NCBI GenBank assembly: GCA_036925085.1
Contig: JAUPFP010000013.1
Location: 4,270,655-4,334,654 of the forward strand
From: Brachycybe producta
Taxonomy: Eukaryota > Arthropoda > Diplopoda > Playtdesmida > Andrognathidae
Direction: 5' to 3'
Length of the DNA: 64,000 nucleotides
Shown here: one piece after another, positions 10,151 to 21,725 of the stretch
Layout: every line of letters begins with the position of its first letter
How positions within the stretch are numbered: position 1 is the stretch's first letter
The notes under the pieces: model-generated
The model's input: the letters and a program-made list of their open reading frames with translations, nothing else
The model's database searches: none
What the model was told of the DNA's origin: nothing
Program-made: the position numbers and the translations under genes

Positions 10151-11016
10151 TCATGAGCAGTGCCCTCTGCCTTTAGAAATATAAGGCAATCATTAGTTAA
10201 TGAAATTTTAACTAAGCAACATAGTGCTCCATAAGTGATGTAGTTTGTGAAAAAAGTTTACCAGTGTTTAGATTGTGATAAGCCGGGAAGTGCATCGAAA
10301 CGCCCTACACATAACAGCACCTTCAGAGAGAAGCAGTAAAGTCAGCACAAAAGGATTCAGGTAAAAAAAGTTCTTTTTTACACACAATACACACACACAC
10401 ACATGCATTAGTGCACTTAATTTGCCGCCATCTTCTTTTCTTTAAACAAAATAATTTCAAAAAAATAATTCATAACTTTTCTACGAAAAAAATAATTTCA
10501 TATAACTTCAAATTCCACCTCACTTCACCCCCTTTTTTCACAGATAATGACAAATTCCAAAAAAAAAAAAAAAACAGCTCGTGGGCCACATTTTGTGGCT
10601 CGCGGGCCGCAAGCGTAATTCAACCCAACCACCCACTGCAAAAAAACAATAATATTATGCCTCACTTCACCCCCTTTTTACAATCCACATAGCACCACCC
10701 CATCGCCGCCATCTTGTTTTTGCTTTAATAAGAAATTCCCAAAAAAACACTCATAACAGCTCGCGGGCCGCATTTGTGGCTCGCGGGCCGTAAGCGTAAT
10801 TCAACCCAACCACCCACTACAAAAACCAATAATATTCCGCCTCACTTCACCCCTTTTTACATTCCACCTAGCACCACCCCATCGCCGCCATCTTGTTTTT
10901 GCTTTCTCACCCCTTTAACACCAGTATGGACCGGAAGTGACATCAGGGGTGGCTCGCGGGCCGCACGTTGCCCACCCCTACGCCACTTCCGGTCTATACG
11001 GGTGTTATATACTACT
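10151..11016. repeat. Unassigned spacer, then GC-rich hAT-like repeat units
   Basis: 10151-10410 shows nothing recognisable. From 10411, two related units (about 10577-10730 and 10757-10905) each carry the words ctcgcgggccgc, gtaattcaacccaacc, ctcacttcacccc and atcgccgccatcttg. At 10943-10980, caggggtggctcgcgggccgca and tgcccacccct form inverted ends typical of hAT-type MITEs. They are themselves flanked by an inverted pair (gaccggaagtg near 10929, cacttccggtc near 10984). This is a nest of small non-autonomous transposons; no gene is seen. Confidence 0.6.
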
Positions 11017-11683
11017 CCAGTATTGGGATGTTTTCTTGCAAATTGTCAGTTTCATTATATTAACAACTGGCATTGTTAGGCTATGCTGTGTGATATAGCG
11101 TAGTCGCCATGTTGTTTGTACATTGTTAGGGAAAGCTTATGTAGTTCCCAGTTGTTAGATCAGTGCGCAGGTGCGATAAAATAGTGGAAAAGCAATTGTT
11201 ATGATTATGTATTATGCCTTTTTAGAAAAAAAAAATCGTTATGAATGCGATTGCATGGGTCCCCAAGAGTGAATGGCCCTTAGGCTTCAGCCTACTTAGC
11301 CTAATGGATAATATGGCCAATGGTTACACCTCAATTACAATGCTTGTACATTGTTTTGCAATTGTTAAGGAATTAGTTCTGAGTTAGATTAATATTAAAG
11401 TAATTAAAAAAAACTATTGATATTTAAAAGCAATTGGATTTTTTTTTATATAGAAAACTTAATTAACTGCTATTACAAATTCCAAGTTTAAAAGTAATGT
11501 GATGAATTACTAATTACCTTGAAAAAGTTATCTAATTACAGTAATTTTAGCAAATAGCTTTTCTAACAATGTTAAAAAATGTCACATTTTTATTGTAAAA
11601 TATTCGTTTATTTTCAATTAAATAGAATATTGTACACACAAAAAATAGTAATCAATTTGAATGTAAATCAATAACCAATAACT

Positions 11684-12068
11684 TTAATTTTGTTTGTTGC
11701 CATTTGCGTCATAGCAACTTGTCCTGTCGCACCATCCGCCATTGAAACAGTAATAGCCATACGTACCACTGCACCATAAAGAAGGGTTACACGATTTTTC
11801 ATGAAAAGGTGATACATGGCCAGAGCATTCTGTAATTGATTAAGTAACAGTGTGTAAGATTGATTGCAAATTACTTGGTTACGCAAGATGAGAAAAGGTA
11901 ATAAAATGTCGACTAAAAAGTTTTTTTTCGTCTCCAGAAATGTATTTTAAATAGTAGAGCATTTTAAAATTGTTTCTACTCACTTCCAATTGATGCATTA
12001 ATTGATGTTGCCAATGCCACGATAAGAACGGTAACGAAAATTAGCATCTTGATAATGGAACGACTCAT
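11684..12068 (-). CDS. Secreted six-cysteine peptide, gene 1 (segmental copy A)
   Basis: Exon 1 is 12068-11984 and exon 2 is 11829-11684, with a phase-1 intron of 154 bases (GTGAGT donor, TTACAG acceptor). The product is 76 residues. Residues 1-25 form a signal peptide (MSRSIIKM start, hydrophobic stretch at about 8-21, likely cleavage after S-I-N-A). The mature part has six cysteines spaced C-11-C-5-C-7-C-5-C-4-C, with Y-Y before the fourth and C-Y-D after the last. A TATTTAAA-type box is at about 12111-12121 and AATAAA at 11607-11612. Unlike its relatives it lacks the 5' UTR intron; a deletion joins the leader close to the ATG. The scaffold suits a defence peptide, toxin or signalling peptide; no known family is assigned and function is unknown. 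Confidence 0.85.
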
Positions 12069-12960
12069 CTTGAATAATTGTTCAGAATAAAAAAAATGTT
12101 GGCTATTGCTGGTTTAAATACCTTCGCTGTTTTGCATTGTTGAGTGATTACAATACCATTGTGTGTATAGTTAGTGACAGGTCCTAATGTTTGAATAAAT
12201 TATAAATTTTTAAGTTGTCACTAATTGCAAACAATTGTAATTGTATAAATTGGCAGCTGTACATGCAAACTTGTTAATTTAACTACAATGTTTTAACATC
12301 TGGTGTTGATAGGTACGCAGTAACCATTCCGTATATAAATATATGAGCTAGCACAGCACGTGTACCATTTTGATGTTAAGAGCAGATGCGCATCTCTATT
12401 TTTAATATTAGATTTTAGCTGTTTCTTCGAAAAAATAAAATAACTTAATAAGAGACTTTAAAAGCGCCATGGACGTCAATGAGGCGATATATAGGCGCTG
12501 TGAGGGCGATATAGAGGCGCTGACATCGTTAATACCATTATTGTTAGAGGAAAAACCGTTTTTTAAAAATATTTCTAATTTCTTAATTAAAATAGAAAAG
12601 GTGTGTCATGAATAAGAAAAATCGGCAATACAGTGTTACGGAACCGTTAATACAGGTAAATTTCGGTAATAAAGCTAAAAATTCAAAAAGTGCTGTAAAA
12701 AAAAACTCAAAAATTGCAAAAAAAAATTTTCCATGTTAAAAAAAATTAAAATAAATATAAATTCATAACTAATAATAAAAAATAATCATGTTAAATAAAA
12801 TAGGTGGGTTTTTATTTCATCTGGATGCAAATTCCAATTTTTTGTTTAGTTTTTTTTTGTTTCTTCTGAATATCACTTTTTTTTAATATTTTTATATATA
12901 ATTGTTTTATATATCACAAGCGTAACAAATGAAGATGTTGGGTTAATTTAGTACCTAAGT
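12069..12960. other. Upstream region of peptide gene 1
   Basis: Holds the TATTTAAA-type promoter (about 12111-12121, minus strand) and a conserved block at 12466-12560 with aagcgccatggacgtcaatgag and gatatagaggcgctgac. Related blocks recur upstream of other family members (18526-18620, 21100-21185 inverted, 26066-26140 diverged). The rest is A/T-rich with A-runs and no gene. Confidence 0.6.
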
Positions 12961-13185
12961 ATGTGTCACGTGACTGGCCCTCTTGCACCGCCCGGTTGGG
13001 GTGGAGCGGGCTGCAAATCAGCCACCGTTGTCGTCGATTTTACCGCTCGCAACATGTCTGCACTCTTACAGTCCTGTCGTGAGTGGGTTCATCCACTCTT
13101 TAAGTCCACAAAAAGACTTCTCTTATTCTCAGGAACCTTCGGTATAGGGTGTGACGACTCCGACAGCACTCTCACTGTGTTTTGA
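12961..13185 (+). other. GC-rich block with 74-codon open frame (copy A)
   Basis: A compact GC-rich stretch in AT-rich DNA. It is identical, as far as I can compare by eye, to 19019-19243. It has an ATG-to-TGA frame of 74 codons, but there is no recognisable domain, signal peptide or splice context. It could be part of another transposon or a promoter/CpG-like segment. I would not call it a gene without transcript evidence. Confidence 0.3.
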
Positions 13186-13481
13186 GCATGCGGAGTGTTA
13201 TATGTGATATTCAATAACATGTTTTAAATGTATTATAGTTTGATTTGTACTAAAACAGCCCCATAATAAAACAAAAAACAGATAGGCCTATTTCCTTAAA
13301 AATCAGGAAGTAGAAATGACTACCACCCCTCCCTCCAAAAACCTTTTAAGTGTCTTTAAGACCTCAGGGGTCTAAACCACTTACTAATGAAAAAGATAAT
13401 TCATCACACCTTCCTCTCATGAATCCTCCTCTTACCACCCATAATCCCCTCCCCTTTTCTTAACAAAAACACTAGTTAGGC

Positions 13482-13701
13482 TAGGAATTGCTCGAATGTC
13501 GGTCCCCTTCAAAGAAAGCCAATAATGGGGACGTACCAACCACTGGCATCACGCGGCTTCACGCTTCAGTTGTGATTCAGACGCCGATGTGATAGAGACA
13601 TGCCAACACAGATGTGGACGTTTTTACAACTACTGGCTTTGCCAATTTGGCTTTGCCAACTGGCAAACAGCGGCATAGTGGGGACACGTCTTTATACCTT
13701 G

Positions 13702-13765
<64 letters not shown>

Positions 13766-14830
13766 AAAAATTAACTGCAGTTACATAACCGAGGTTAATA
13801 GTTAACTGCAGATAACCTAGACGCGGTACACTTGTGTTTCCATTTTTAAAACACCTGTAGTTAAATGATTTTGTCACTTCAGTTCGGTTTCATTTCTTTT
13901 TTAAAACAGTTGTACATTTTGTTGACATTTTCATTCCTTACTATCCGACATGTTGTTTGTAGGCTAAATTTGTTTAAACACAGAAAGTAATGTTATTTAA
14001 CCATTCAATAATGTGGTTTTAACTACATTGTGTCAATGCAGTTGAGTTAACTTCATTGTTCAGAAATTTAAATGTGGTTAACTTTTTAACTGTAGTTAAT
14101 TTTTTGTAATTTAAATGAGGTATTAGTGTTGGACACTTTGGCAGTATTTAAAAATCTCAGTTTAATGTTTCAATTTAATATTTTTATTTTCACTTCAAAA
14201 ATGGAATGTTCGATTGGCAAAAAAAAAAAGTTCCCACCAATGTGGAAAACAGACTAATCGTAGGTGACTAGGTGACCTACACTTTAAAACTGTAGGTCAC
14301 TCAATGACCTACTCTTTCAAACTTTTTTTTATCTAGGTGATTAGGTGGAGTTATCTTAAACTAAGCTTGTTGCAGAGGGGATACATTAATAACTAAGTTA
14401 TATATAAAAAGGAATTAATTATAAATGTTGATTTTTCTCTTAAGTACAGTATTTTAATTAATTTTTAATTAAAAAAAATCAGATGGAAGATACAAAAAAA
14501 AGTTTCTATTATATCCAATGCAAAAACCTTGATAGAACTTAGTTGTAGTAAATTGTTTTAGTGGTAAATATATAAGTAATTTAAAAAAATAATAAAAATC
14601 TACTTGTAATTTAAATTGGATTTTGTTTATGAAAAAGTTAATTAATTACAAGTATGAATTACACACGTTTAAAAAGTTACGTAGTGAATTACTAATTATC
14701 TTGATAAAAAGTATTTAATTACTGTAATTTTAGCAAAAATGGCTTAAAAAATGCAAAAATGATTCAATTTCATTGCGAAGTAATTATTTATTTCCAATTA
14801 AAATACAAGAAGAATGCCTTAATTATTGGA
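13482..14830. other. AT-rich spacer with (TC)n tract and half a MITE
   Basis: A (TC)n microsatellite lies at about 13709-13761. At 14249-14384 there is half of the MITE seen complete at 44786-45040, recognisable by cagactaatcgtaggtgac and paired gtaggtcac/gtgacctac words. The remainder is the 3' flank of peptide gene 2. Short open frames across the TC tract are artefacts. Confidence 0.6.
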
Positions 14831-15164
14831 TTATGGTTTTTGATTGCCATTTTGGTCGTAGCATTGAGTGTAGCAAGTAGAGTCTCGTCCATGTAATAGA
14901 TACACGCAATATAGTGGATAATCACCACTGCACATAGTTTGTCCACAGTTTCCTTTTCTGTAATCGTATAAATCGCCTTTGCATTCTGTAATTGATTAAG
15001 TAACAGTGTGTAAGATTGTTTGCAAATTAGATGATTAGGCAAAATGACAAATGATAATAAATGATAATTTTTTTTTACTCACGTCCAATTGCATTAATTG
15101 ATGTTGCCAATGTCACGATAAGAACGGTAACGAGAATTATCATCTTGATAATGGAACGACTCAT
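14831..15164 (-). CDS. Secreted six-cysteine peptide, gene 2
   Basis: Exon 1 is 15164-15083 and exon 2 is 14985-14831, giving 78 residues. A 5' UTR exon ends at 15309 (GTAAGT donor) and its intron ends at 15186 (CAG acceptor), so the gene has three exons. A TATTTAAA-type box is at about 15371-15379. The signal peptide is nearly that of gene 1. The mature peptide is strongly diverged, with cysteines spaced C-11-C-4-C-7-C-10-C-3-C. The first and third spacings and the C-Y-D after the last cysteine are kept. All splice sites and the frame are intact, so it looks functional. Its role is unknown; it is a paralogue that has moved far from genes 1, 4 and 5. Confidence 0.82.
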
Positions 15165-15309
15165 CTTAAAATAATATCTTCTTGTCTGCTTTACAAACTT
15201 AATTTTTTTTACTTATAATAAGGTATCATGTAATAGTAATATCTAATGCATATAATTTCATTGTATTAAATATTAAAATTAGTTCGTTTTCATTTGCTTT
15301 TAACTTACC

Positions 15310-16150
15310 AAATTGTATAAGAAGAGGTAGGAGAAATTGTTCAGAATAAAAAAAATGATGGATATTGCTGATTTAAATAGGTTTCTGTTTGGCATTGTTT
15401 AGTCATTAGAATATAGCATTGCGTGTATAGTATATATTGGCAGGTTCTATATGTTTGAAGGGAATATAATAAATCTTAAGTTCTTGCTAATTTGCAAACA
15501 ATTGTAATTGTATAAATTGGCAGCTGTACATGCAAACATGTTTCTCGGAACTACAATGTATTAACAACTGGTATTGACAGGTATACCGTGACGCAATAGC
15601 CATAAATGTACATGTATGTCTACACCAGTCGACATAAGAGGCGGTCTGGACTGCCGTCCTTTTTCACCTAAATTGTGCAGCATTTTTTTATGGCTAAAAT
15701 ACTTACTAAAACGATCACTTCGGTTACACTGGAGTGATATAATTTTATCATAGTTAACGCACCCGTTTACTTACTGTAACTGGTATTTGGATGTTTTCTT
15801 GCAAAATTGAATCAAGTTTTTAGCGATCCACTTTTGTTCCCATAGCCTTGTAACAAGGATTTAAGCAAGGCATTGATTCGAACTGTTTTGCAGAGCCCCC
15901 TAAGTGCTTTGCTTTTCTGCTTCGTTTCTGATTTTATGTAATTTTAATTTCAAATTTGCAACTTTTAGCAGTAACTTTTACAATAATTTGTAAATTCTAA
16001 AATGTTAAAATAATTATATAATTGTTTATTATAGTTTTTTTTATTGTATTATTATTGTATGGTTGTTATTTTGGGCCCTCTTGAAGAAAAAGGTACTGGT
16101 TTAGAGGATTAGTGAAGCCCACTGTGGGACCTGTTTGTATAGCCCTGCTT
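15310..16150. other. Upstream flank of peptide gene 2
   Basis: Shares sequence with 16640-17095 upstream of the next family member (for example the aagaggcggtctgga and aaacgatcact words), showing tandem duplication of whole gene units. 15820-16150 shows no recognised feature. Confidence 0.5.
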
Positions 16151-16472
16151 GTTCCTCTATGGAGGGCTATTTTCAGAACCATCGCACACGATATTGTTAC
16201 AGGTTATTTCCTGGTTACTGTATACTTTGCCTTTGCAATCTATAATTGAATAAGTAACATTGAGTGTGTTAGATTGATTACATATTATTTGCTTAAGCAA
16301 GATGAAAAGGTAATAAAAAAATGTACCATTTAAAACTTTGTTTTAAATGTGTTTTTTTTAATGGTAAAGTATTCTTATTGTTTTTAGCTCACCTGATGCA
16401 TTAATTGATGTTGTCAATGTTGCGATTAGAACGGTAACGAAAATGATCAACTTGATAATGGAACGACTCATC
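16151..16472 (-). pseudogene. Secreted cysteine-rich peptide, gene 3, truncated
   Basis: Exon 1 (ATG at 16472) codes an intact family signal peptide and ends in a GTGAGC donor. Exon 2, after a TTATAG acceptor near 16236, keeps only the first three cysteines (C-11-C-4-C). It then enters unrelated sequence and reaches a stop at about 16160. The 3' half of the exon is missing, so this is a pseudogene or a drastically shortened variant. The 5' UTR exon donor (near 16590) is preserved. Confidence 0.72.
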
Positions 16473-17745
16473 TTAAAATAATATCTTCTTGTCTGTTTTA
16501 CAAATTTAAAATGTTTCACTTGTAAGGTCTGATGTAATAGTAATATCTAATACATTTAATATCAATTAAAATTAGTTTGTTTAGTTCGATTTAACTTACT
16601 AAATTGTATAAGACGAGTGAGGAGAGTAATTAGAGTTTAAAAAAATTCAGAAAAAAAAATATTTGATGTTGCTGATTTAAATTAAATGCCTTCTGTTTAG
16701 CATTGTTGAGTCATTGGAATAGAATTGCGTGTATGGTATAGTGGCAGGTCCTATATATTTGAAGGAAATATAATAAATCTTAAAATCTTGCTGATTGCAA
16801 ACATAATTGTATAATTGTATAAATTGGCAGCTGTACATGCAAACATGTTTCTCGGAACTACAATTTATTAACAACTGGTATTGACAGGTAGACTGTGACG
16901 TAATAACCATACATGTACATGTATGTGTACACAAGTAGACGTAAGAGGCGGTCTGGATTGCCGTCTTTTTCACCTCAATTGTGGCCAAAAAAGTTATTAA
17001 AACGATCACTTTGGTTACAACGGATTGATATAATTTTATTAGTGGATGTCAAACATAGTTAATGCACCCGTTTAGTGTAACCAGTATTGGGATGTTTTCT
17101 TGCAAATTGTCAGTTTCATTATATTAACAACTGGCATTGTTAGGCTATGCTGTGTGATATAGCGTAGTCGCCATGTTGTCTGTACATTGTTAGGGAAAGT
17201 TTATGTAGTTCCCAGTTGTTAGATCAGTGCGCAGGTGCGATAAAATAGTGGAAAAGCAATTGTTATGATTATGTATTATGCCTTTTTAGAAAAAAAAATC
17301 GTTATGAATGCGATTGCATGGGTCCCCAAGAGTGAATGGCCCTTAGGCTTCAGCCTACTTAGCCTAATGGATAATATGGCCAATGGTTACACCTCAATTA
17401 CAATGCTTGTACATTGTTTTGCAATTGTTAAGGAATTAGTTCTGAGTTAGATTAATATTAAAGTAATTAAAAAAAACTATTGATATTTAAAAGCAATTGG
17501 ATTTTTTTTATATAGAAAACTTAATTAACTGCTATTACAAATTCCAAGTTTAAAAGTAATGTGATGAATTACTAATTACCTTGAAAAAGTTATCTAATTA
17601 CAGTAATTTTAGCAAATAGCTTTTCTAACAATGTTAAAAAATGTCACATTTTTATTGTAAAATATTCGTTTATTTTCAATTAAATAGAATATTGTACACA
17701 CAAAAAATAGTAATCAATTTGAATGTAAATCAATAACCAATAACT

Positions 17746-18130
17746 TTAATTTTGTTTGTTGCCATTTACGTCATAGCAACTTGTCTTGTCGCACCATCCG
17801 CCATTGTAACAGTAATAGCCATACGTACCACTGCACCCTGAAAAAGGGATACACGTTTTTTCATGAACAGGTGATACATGGCCAGGGCATTCTGTAATTG
17901 ATTAAGTAACAGTGTGTAAGATTGATTGCAAATTACTTGGTTACGCAAGATGAGAAAAGGTAATAAAATGTCGACTAAAAAGTTTTTTTTCGTCTCCAGA
18001 AATGTATTTTAAATAGTAGAGCATTTTAAAATTGTTTCTACTCACGTCCATCTGATGCATTAATTGATGTTGCCAATGCCACGATAAGAACGGTAACGAA
18101 AATTAGCATCTTGATAATGGAACGACTCAT
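17746..18130 (-). CDS. Secreted six-cysteine peptide, gene 4 (segmental copy B)
   Basis: Exon 1 is 18130-18046 and exon 2 is 17891-17746, giving 76 residues with the same layout as gene 1: signal peptide, then C-11-C-5-C-7-C-5-C-4-C. Against gene 1 the signal-peptide codons are unchanged and the 154-base intron is identical. Thirteen bases differ at the end of exon 1 and in exon 2, and each changes an amino acid (for example S to P, F to V, N to I, W to G). All cysteines are kept. The TATTTAAA-type box is at about 18172-18182. Like gene 1 it lacks the 5' UTR intron. Function unknown. Confidence 0.85.
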
Positions 18131-19018
18131 CTTGAATAATTGTTCAGAATAAAAAAAATGTTGGCTATTGCTGGTTTAAATACCTTTGCTGTTTTGCATT
18201 GTTGAGTGATTACAATACCATTGCGTGTATAGTTAGTGACAGGTCCTAATGTTTGAATAAATTATAAATTTTGAAGTTGTCACTAATTGCAAACAATTGT
18301 AATTGTATAAATTGGCAGCTGTACATGCAAACTTGTTAATTTAACTACAATGTTTTAACATCTGGTGTATATAGGTACGCAGTAACCATTCCGTATATAA
18401 ATATATGAGCTAGCACGTGTACCGTTTTGATTGTAAGAACAGATGCGCATCTCTATTTTTAATATTAGATTTTAGCTGTTTCTTCGAAAAAATAAAATAA
18501 CTTAATAAGAGACTTTAAAAGCGCCATGGACGTCAATGAGGCGATATATAGGCGCTGTGAGGGCGATATAGAGGCGCTGACATCGTTAATACCATTATTG
18601 TTAGAGGAAAAACCGTTTTTTAAAAATATTTCTAATTTCTTAATTAAAATAGAAAAGGTATGTCATGAATAAGAAAAATCGGCAATACAGTGTTACCGAA
18701 CCGTTAATACAGGTAAATTTCGGTAATAAAGCTAAAAATTCAAAAAGTGCTGTAAAAAAAAACTCAAAAATTGCAAAAAAAAATTTTCCATGTTAAAAAA
18801 AATTAAAACAAATATAAATTCATAACTAATAATAAAAAATAATCATGTTAAATAAAATAGGTGGGTTTTTATTTCATCTGGATGCAAATTCCAATTTTTT
18901 GTTTAGTTTTTTTTTTGTTTCTTCTGAATATCACTTTTTTTTAATATTTTTATATATAATTGTTTTATATATCACAAGCGTAACAAATGAAGATGTTGGG
19001 TTAATTTAGTACCTAAGT
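18131..19018. other. Upstream region of peptide gene 4
   Basis: Near-copy of 12069-12960: promoter, the conserved aagcgccatggacgtcaatgag block at 18526-18620, then A/T-rich sequence. No gene. Confidence 0.6.
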
Positions 19019-19243
19019 ATGTGTCACGTGACTGGCCCTCTTGCACCGCCCGGTTGGGGTGGAGCGGGCTGCAAATCAGCCACCGTTGTCGTCGATTTTA
19101 CCGCTCGCAACATGTCTGCACTCTTACAGTCCTGTCGTGAGTGGGTTCATCCACTCTTTAAGTCCACAAAAAGACTTCTCTTATTCTCAGGAACCTTCGG
19201 TATAGGGTGTGACGACTCCGACAGCACTCTCACTGTGTTTTGA
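19019..19243 (+). other. GC-rich block with 74-codon open frame (copy B)
   Basis: Identical to 12961-13185 by eye. No recognisable domain; probably not a gene. Confidence 0.3.
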
Positions 19244-19506
19244 GCATGCGGAGTGTTATATGTGATATTCAATAACATGTTTTAAATGTATTATAGTTTG
19301 ATTTGTACTAAAACAGCCCCATAATAAAACAAAAAAACAGATAGGCCTATTTCCTTAAAAATCAGGAAGTAGAAATGACTACCACCCCTCCCTCCAAAAA
19401 CCTTTTAAGTGTCTTTAAGACCTCAGGGGTCTAAACCACTTACTAATGAAAAAGATAATTCATCACACCTTCCTCTCATGAATCCTCCTCTTACCACCCA
19501 TAATCC

Positions 19507-19774
19507 TTTATGTTGTAGGGCTGGAGTTACTGTTAAAGTTAGTGCTATTCCTGAGAGGTGGGATAGGGGTGATATAGTTACTCGTAAGGCACGTTATGTA
19601 AATGATGGATTAATTGAAGCATGTAGTAAGGTGGGGGCCCAGGTAATAGACTGGAGGGCAACTATGCTCAATTTTGGGGGTTCCTGGAGTAGGGATGGGG
19701 TTCATTTTAATTACAGGGCTGGTAGGATTGTGGGTAAAAAGATAGGTGATTTTGTTAAGCATTTTTTAGGGTAA
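19507..19774 (+). pseudogene. LINE ORF1 3' part, SGNH-hydrolase-like
   Basis: Starts inside the domain at the insertion boundary and ends at a TAA at 19772-19774. It shows W-D-R-G-D, G-A-Q-V-I-D-W-R and the D-G-V-H-F-N motif near the end, which contains the catalytic Asp-His pair of SGNH/GDSL esterases. Such a domain is known from ORF1 proteins of CR1-clade elements. The N-terminal part is missing through 5' truncation, so it cannot be translated from its own start. Confidence 0.78.
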
Positions 19775-19820
19775 GGTTTTGGGGTTTAGGTGCAAATGCT
19801 TTAGGGGGGTTGATACTAAT

Positions 19821-21011
19821 ATGAATGCTCCACAGCTTGTTGCTGAGAGCAATAGTTCCTTTGTTTCAGGTATTATTTCTTCAAACACTGTCCAGGAAGG
19901 AAATCATTTAGGAAAACACACTTCAGCTATACCTTCACATGTAAAGGTTATGGTAGTTAACTGTAGGAGTCTACGAAACAAAGTTCCTGAGTTCATTGCG
20001 GCAGTTGAGGAGACTGGTTGCAATATAATTCTTGGTACAGAGTCATGGCTTGATGATACTGTTAATAATGGCGAAATATTTCCAGATGGTTTCACAGTGT
20101 ACCGTAGAGACAGGGTTGGTTGTTCTGGAGGTGGGGTTTTCATAGCTATTTCACAAATATTTCATAGTTGCAGGGAAACAAGTTTTGAAACAGACTGTGA
20201 AATAGTATGTTGTAGTTTAAGGCTAAAGAATGGTAAAAAGGTGTTTTTATATTCTTTCTATCGGCCACCGGGATCCTCCATAGCAGATGTCACTAGTGTA
20301 AGAACTTCTTTGGACACTCTTCATCGTAAATACCATAGCCCAATCATTATTTTAGGAGGTGATGTAAATTTTCCAAACATCAACTGGGAAATGCATACGG
20401 TGATCAGTGGCAGTGACAAGCCATTAGCAGTTTCATTTTTAGATAGTATGAATACTTATTCTATGGAACAGGTTGTAACTAAACCAACCAGAAATGACAA
20501 AATTCTTGATGTAGTACTGACTAATAGTCCGGAGTTATTATCCAATGTTAGGGTATCAGGGGGAATTAGTGATCATCAGATTGTCTTATGTGATGTTAAT
20601 GCATGTGTGGAAAAAATTTCTAAGGTTAAAAGAGTAGTGTTTCTTTTTAACAAATGTAATTGGGATGGTTTTAAGTCACATTTGATAGATAATTTTCATA
20701 AATTTAAAGAATGTTTTCATCCTCAAAATGTGCATTTGAATTGGTCACGATTTCATAGTTTAATTTTAAATGGGTCTTCCTCCTTTATTCCAACCAAGGT
20801 AGTTAGAGACTGTGCCACACCAGAATGGTACACTAGCAAAGTTAAAAGGGCTCTTCGTAAGCAACGCTTATGGAGGAATAGGGCTAGAAATCACCCAAAA
20901 TTAGTGAATTGCAATGAATTCCGTATTGCACGCACAGCAGCGAAACGGGAGATCTTGTTAGCTCACGATAATTTTAAAACAGAAACGCTTGGAGAATGGT
21001 TAAAAACGGAC
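19821..21011 (+). pseudogene. LINE ORF2, apurinic-type endonuclease part
   Basis: An open frame from an ATG at 19821 (47 bases after the end of ORF1). It contains the endonuclease/exonuclease/phosphatase signature: N-C-R-S-L-R-N-K at the start, G-T-E-S-W-L with the catalytic Glu, Y-R-P-P-G, G-D-V-N-F-P-N-I-N-W, and S-D-H-Q near the end. A linker of about 110 residues follows. The LINE reading ends at 21011, where a foreign segment begins; the frame continues into it by chance to 21056. Confidence 0.85.
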
Positions 21012-21521
21012 TTAGACAGAATTTTTCTTATTCATGACATACCTTTTCTATTTTAATTAAGAAATTAGAAATATTTTTAAAAAATGGTTTTTCCTCTAAC
21101 AATAATGGTATTAACGATGTCAGCGCCTCTATATCGCCCTCACAGCGCCTATATATCGCCTCATTGACGTCCATGGCGCTTTTAAAGTCTCTTATTAAGT
21201 TATTTTATTTTTTCGAAGAAACAGCTAAAATCTAATATTAAAGACAGGGATGCGCATCTGCTCTTAACATCAAAATGGTACACGTGCTGTGCTAGCTCAT
21301 ATATTTATATACGGAATGGTTACTGCGTACCTATATACACCAGATGTTAAAACATTGTAGTTAAATTAACAAGTTTGCATGTACAGCTGCCAATTTATAC
21401 AATTACAATTGTTTGCAATTAGTGACAACTTCAAAATTTATAATTTATTCAAACATTAGGACCTGTCACTAACTATACACGCAATGGTATTGTAATCACT
21501 CAACAATGCAAAACAGCGAAG

Positions 21522-21614
21522 GTATTTAAACCAGCAATAGCCAACATTTTTTTTATTCTGAACAATTTTGTTAAATTGTAATTACATCACTCCTACCTCT
21601 TCTTATACAATTTG
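21522..21614 (+). promoter_or_regulatory. Promoter and 5' UTR exon of peptide gene 5
   Basis: GGTATTTAAACC (TATA-like) is at about 21522-21533, followed by a leader that ends at 21614 with a GTAAGT donor. The matching acceptor is at 21704-21705 (AACAG), 20 bases before the ATG. The TTTAAA box and the splice sites are conserved at genes 2, 7 and 9. Confidence 0.6.
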
Positions 21615-21725
21615 GTAAGTTAAATCAAACCAAACGAATTAATTCTAATTAACAATGAAATTCTATTAGATATTACAAGTGAAAATTTTTAAATTTGTAA
21701 AACAGACAAGACGATATTATTCAAG

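Larger units (their letters stand above)
11017..13481. repeat. Segmental duplication, copy A (peptide gene inside)
   Basis: This ~2.46-kb stretch is repeated at 17081-19506 and resumes for 36 bases at 24367-24402 after the LINE. Outside the variable exon I see only scattered substitutions and small indels. It contains one cysteine-rich peptide gene on the minus strand, its 3' and 5' flanks, and a GC-rich block at 12961-13185. Copy A keeps the LINE-free form of the site at 13447/13448. Confidence 0.95.
17081..19506. repeat. Segmental duplication, copy B (5' part, interrupted by the LINE)
   Basis: Matches 11017-13447 at an offset of about 6.06 kb. The duplication is cut at 19506/19507 by the LINE and resumes at 24367-24402. 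Flanking and intronic sequence is nearly unchanged from copy A, whereas the mature-peptide coding sequence is not. Confidence 0.95.

Noticed and set aside
10265-10310. A second hammerhead-like motif (gataagc ... catcgaaacgcc)
   Set aside because: The CTGANGA half is not complete and no stems can be drawn with confidence.
13577-13805. Arg/Glu and Leu/Ser-rich frames on both strands
   Set aside because: They are translations of the (TC)n microsatellite.
19409-19774. 121-residue protein starting upstream of the LINE
   Set aside because: The first ~30 codons belong to the segmental duplication and the rest to the truncated LINE ORF1; the frame is fused by the insertion and has no ATG start.
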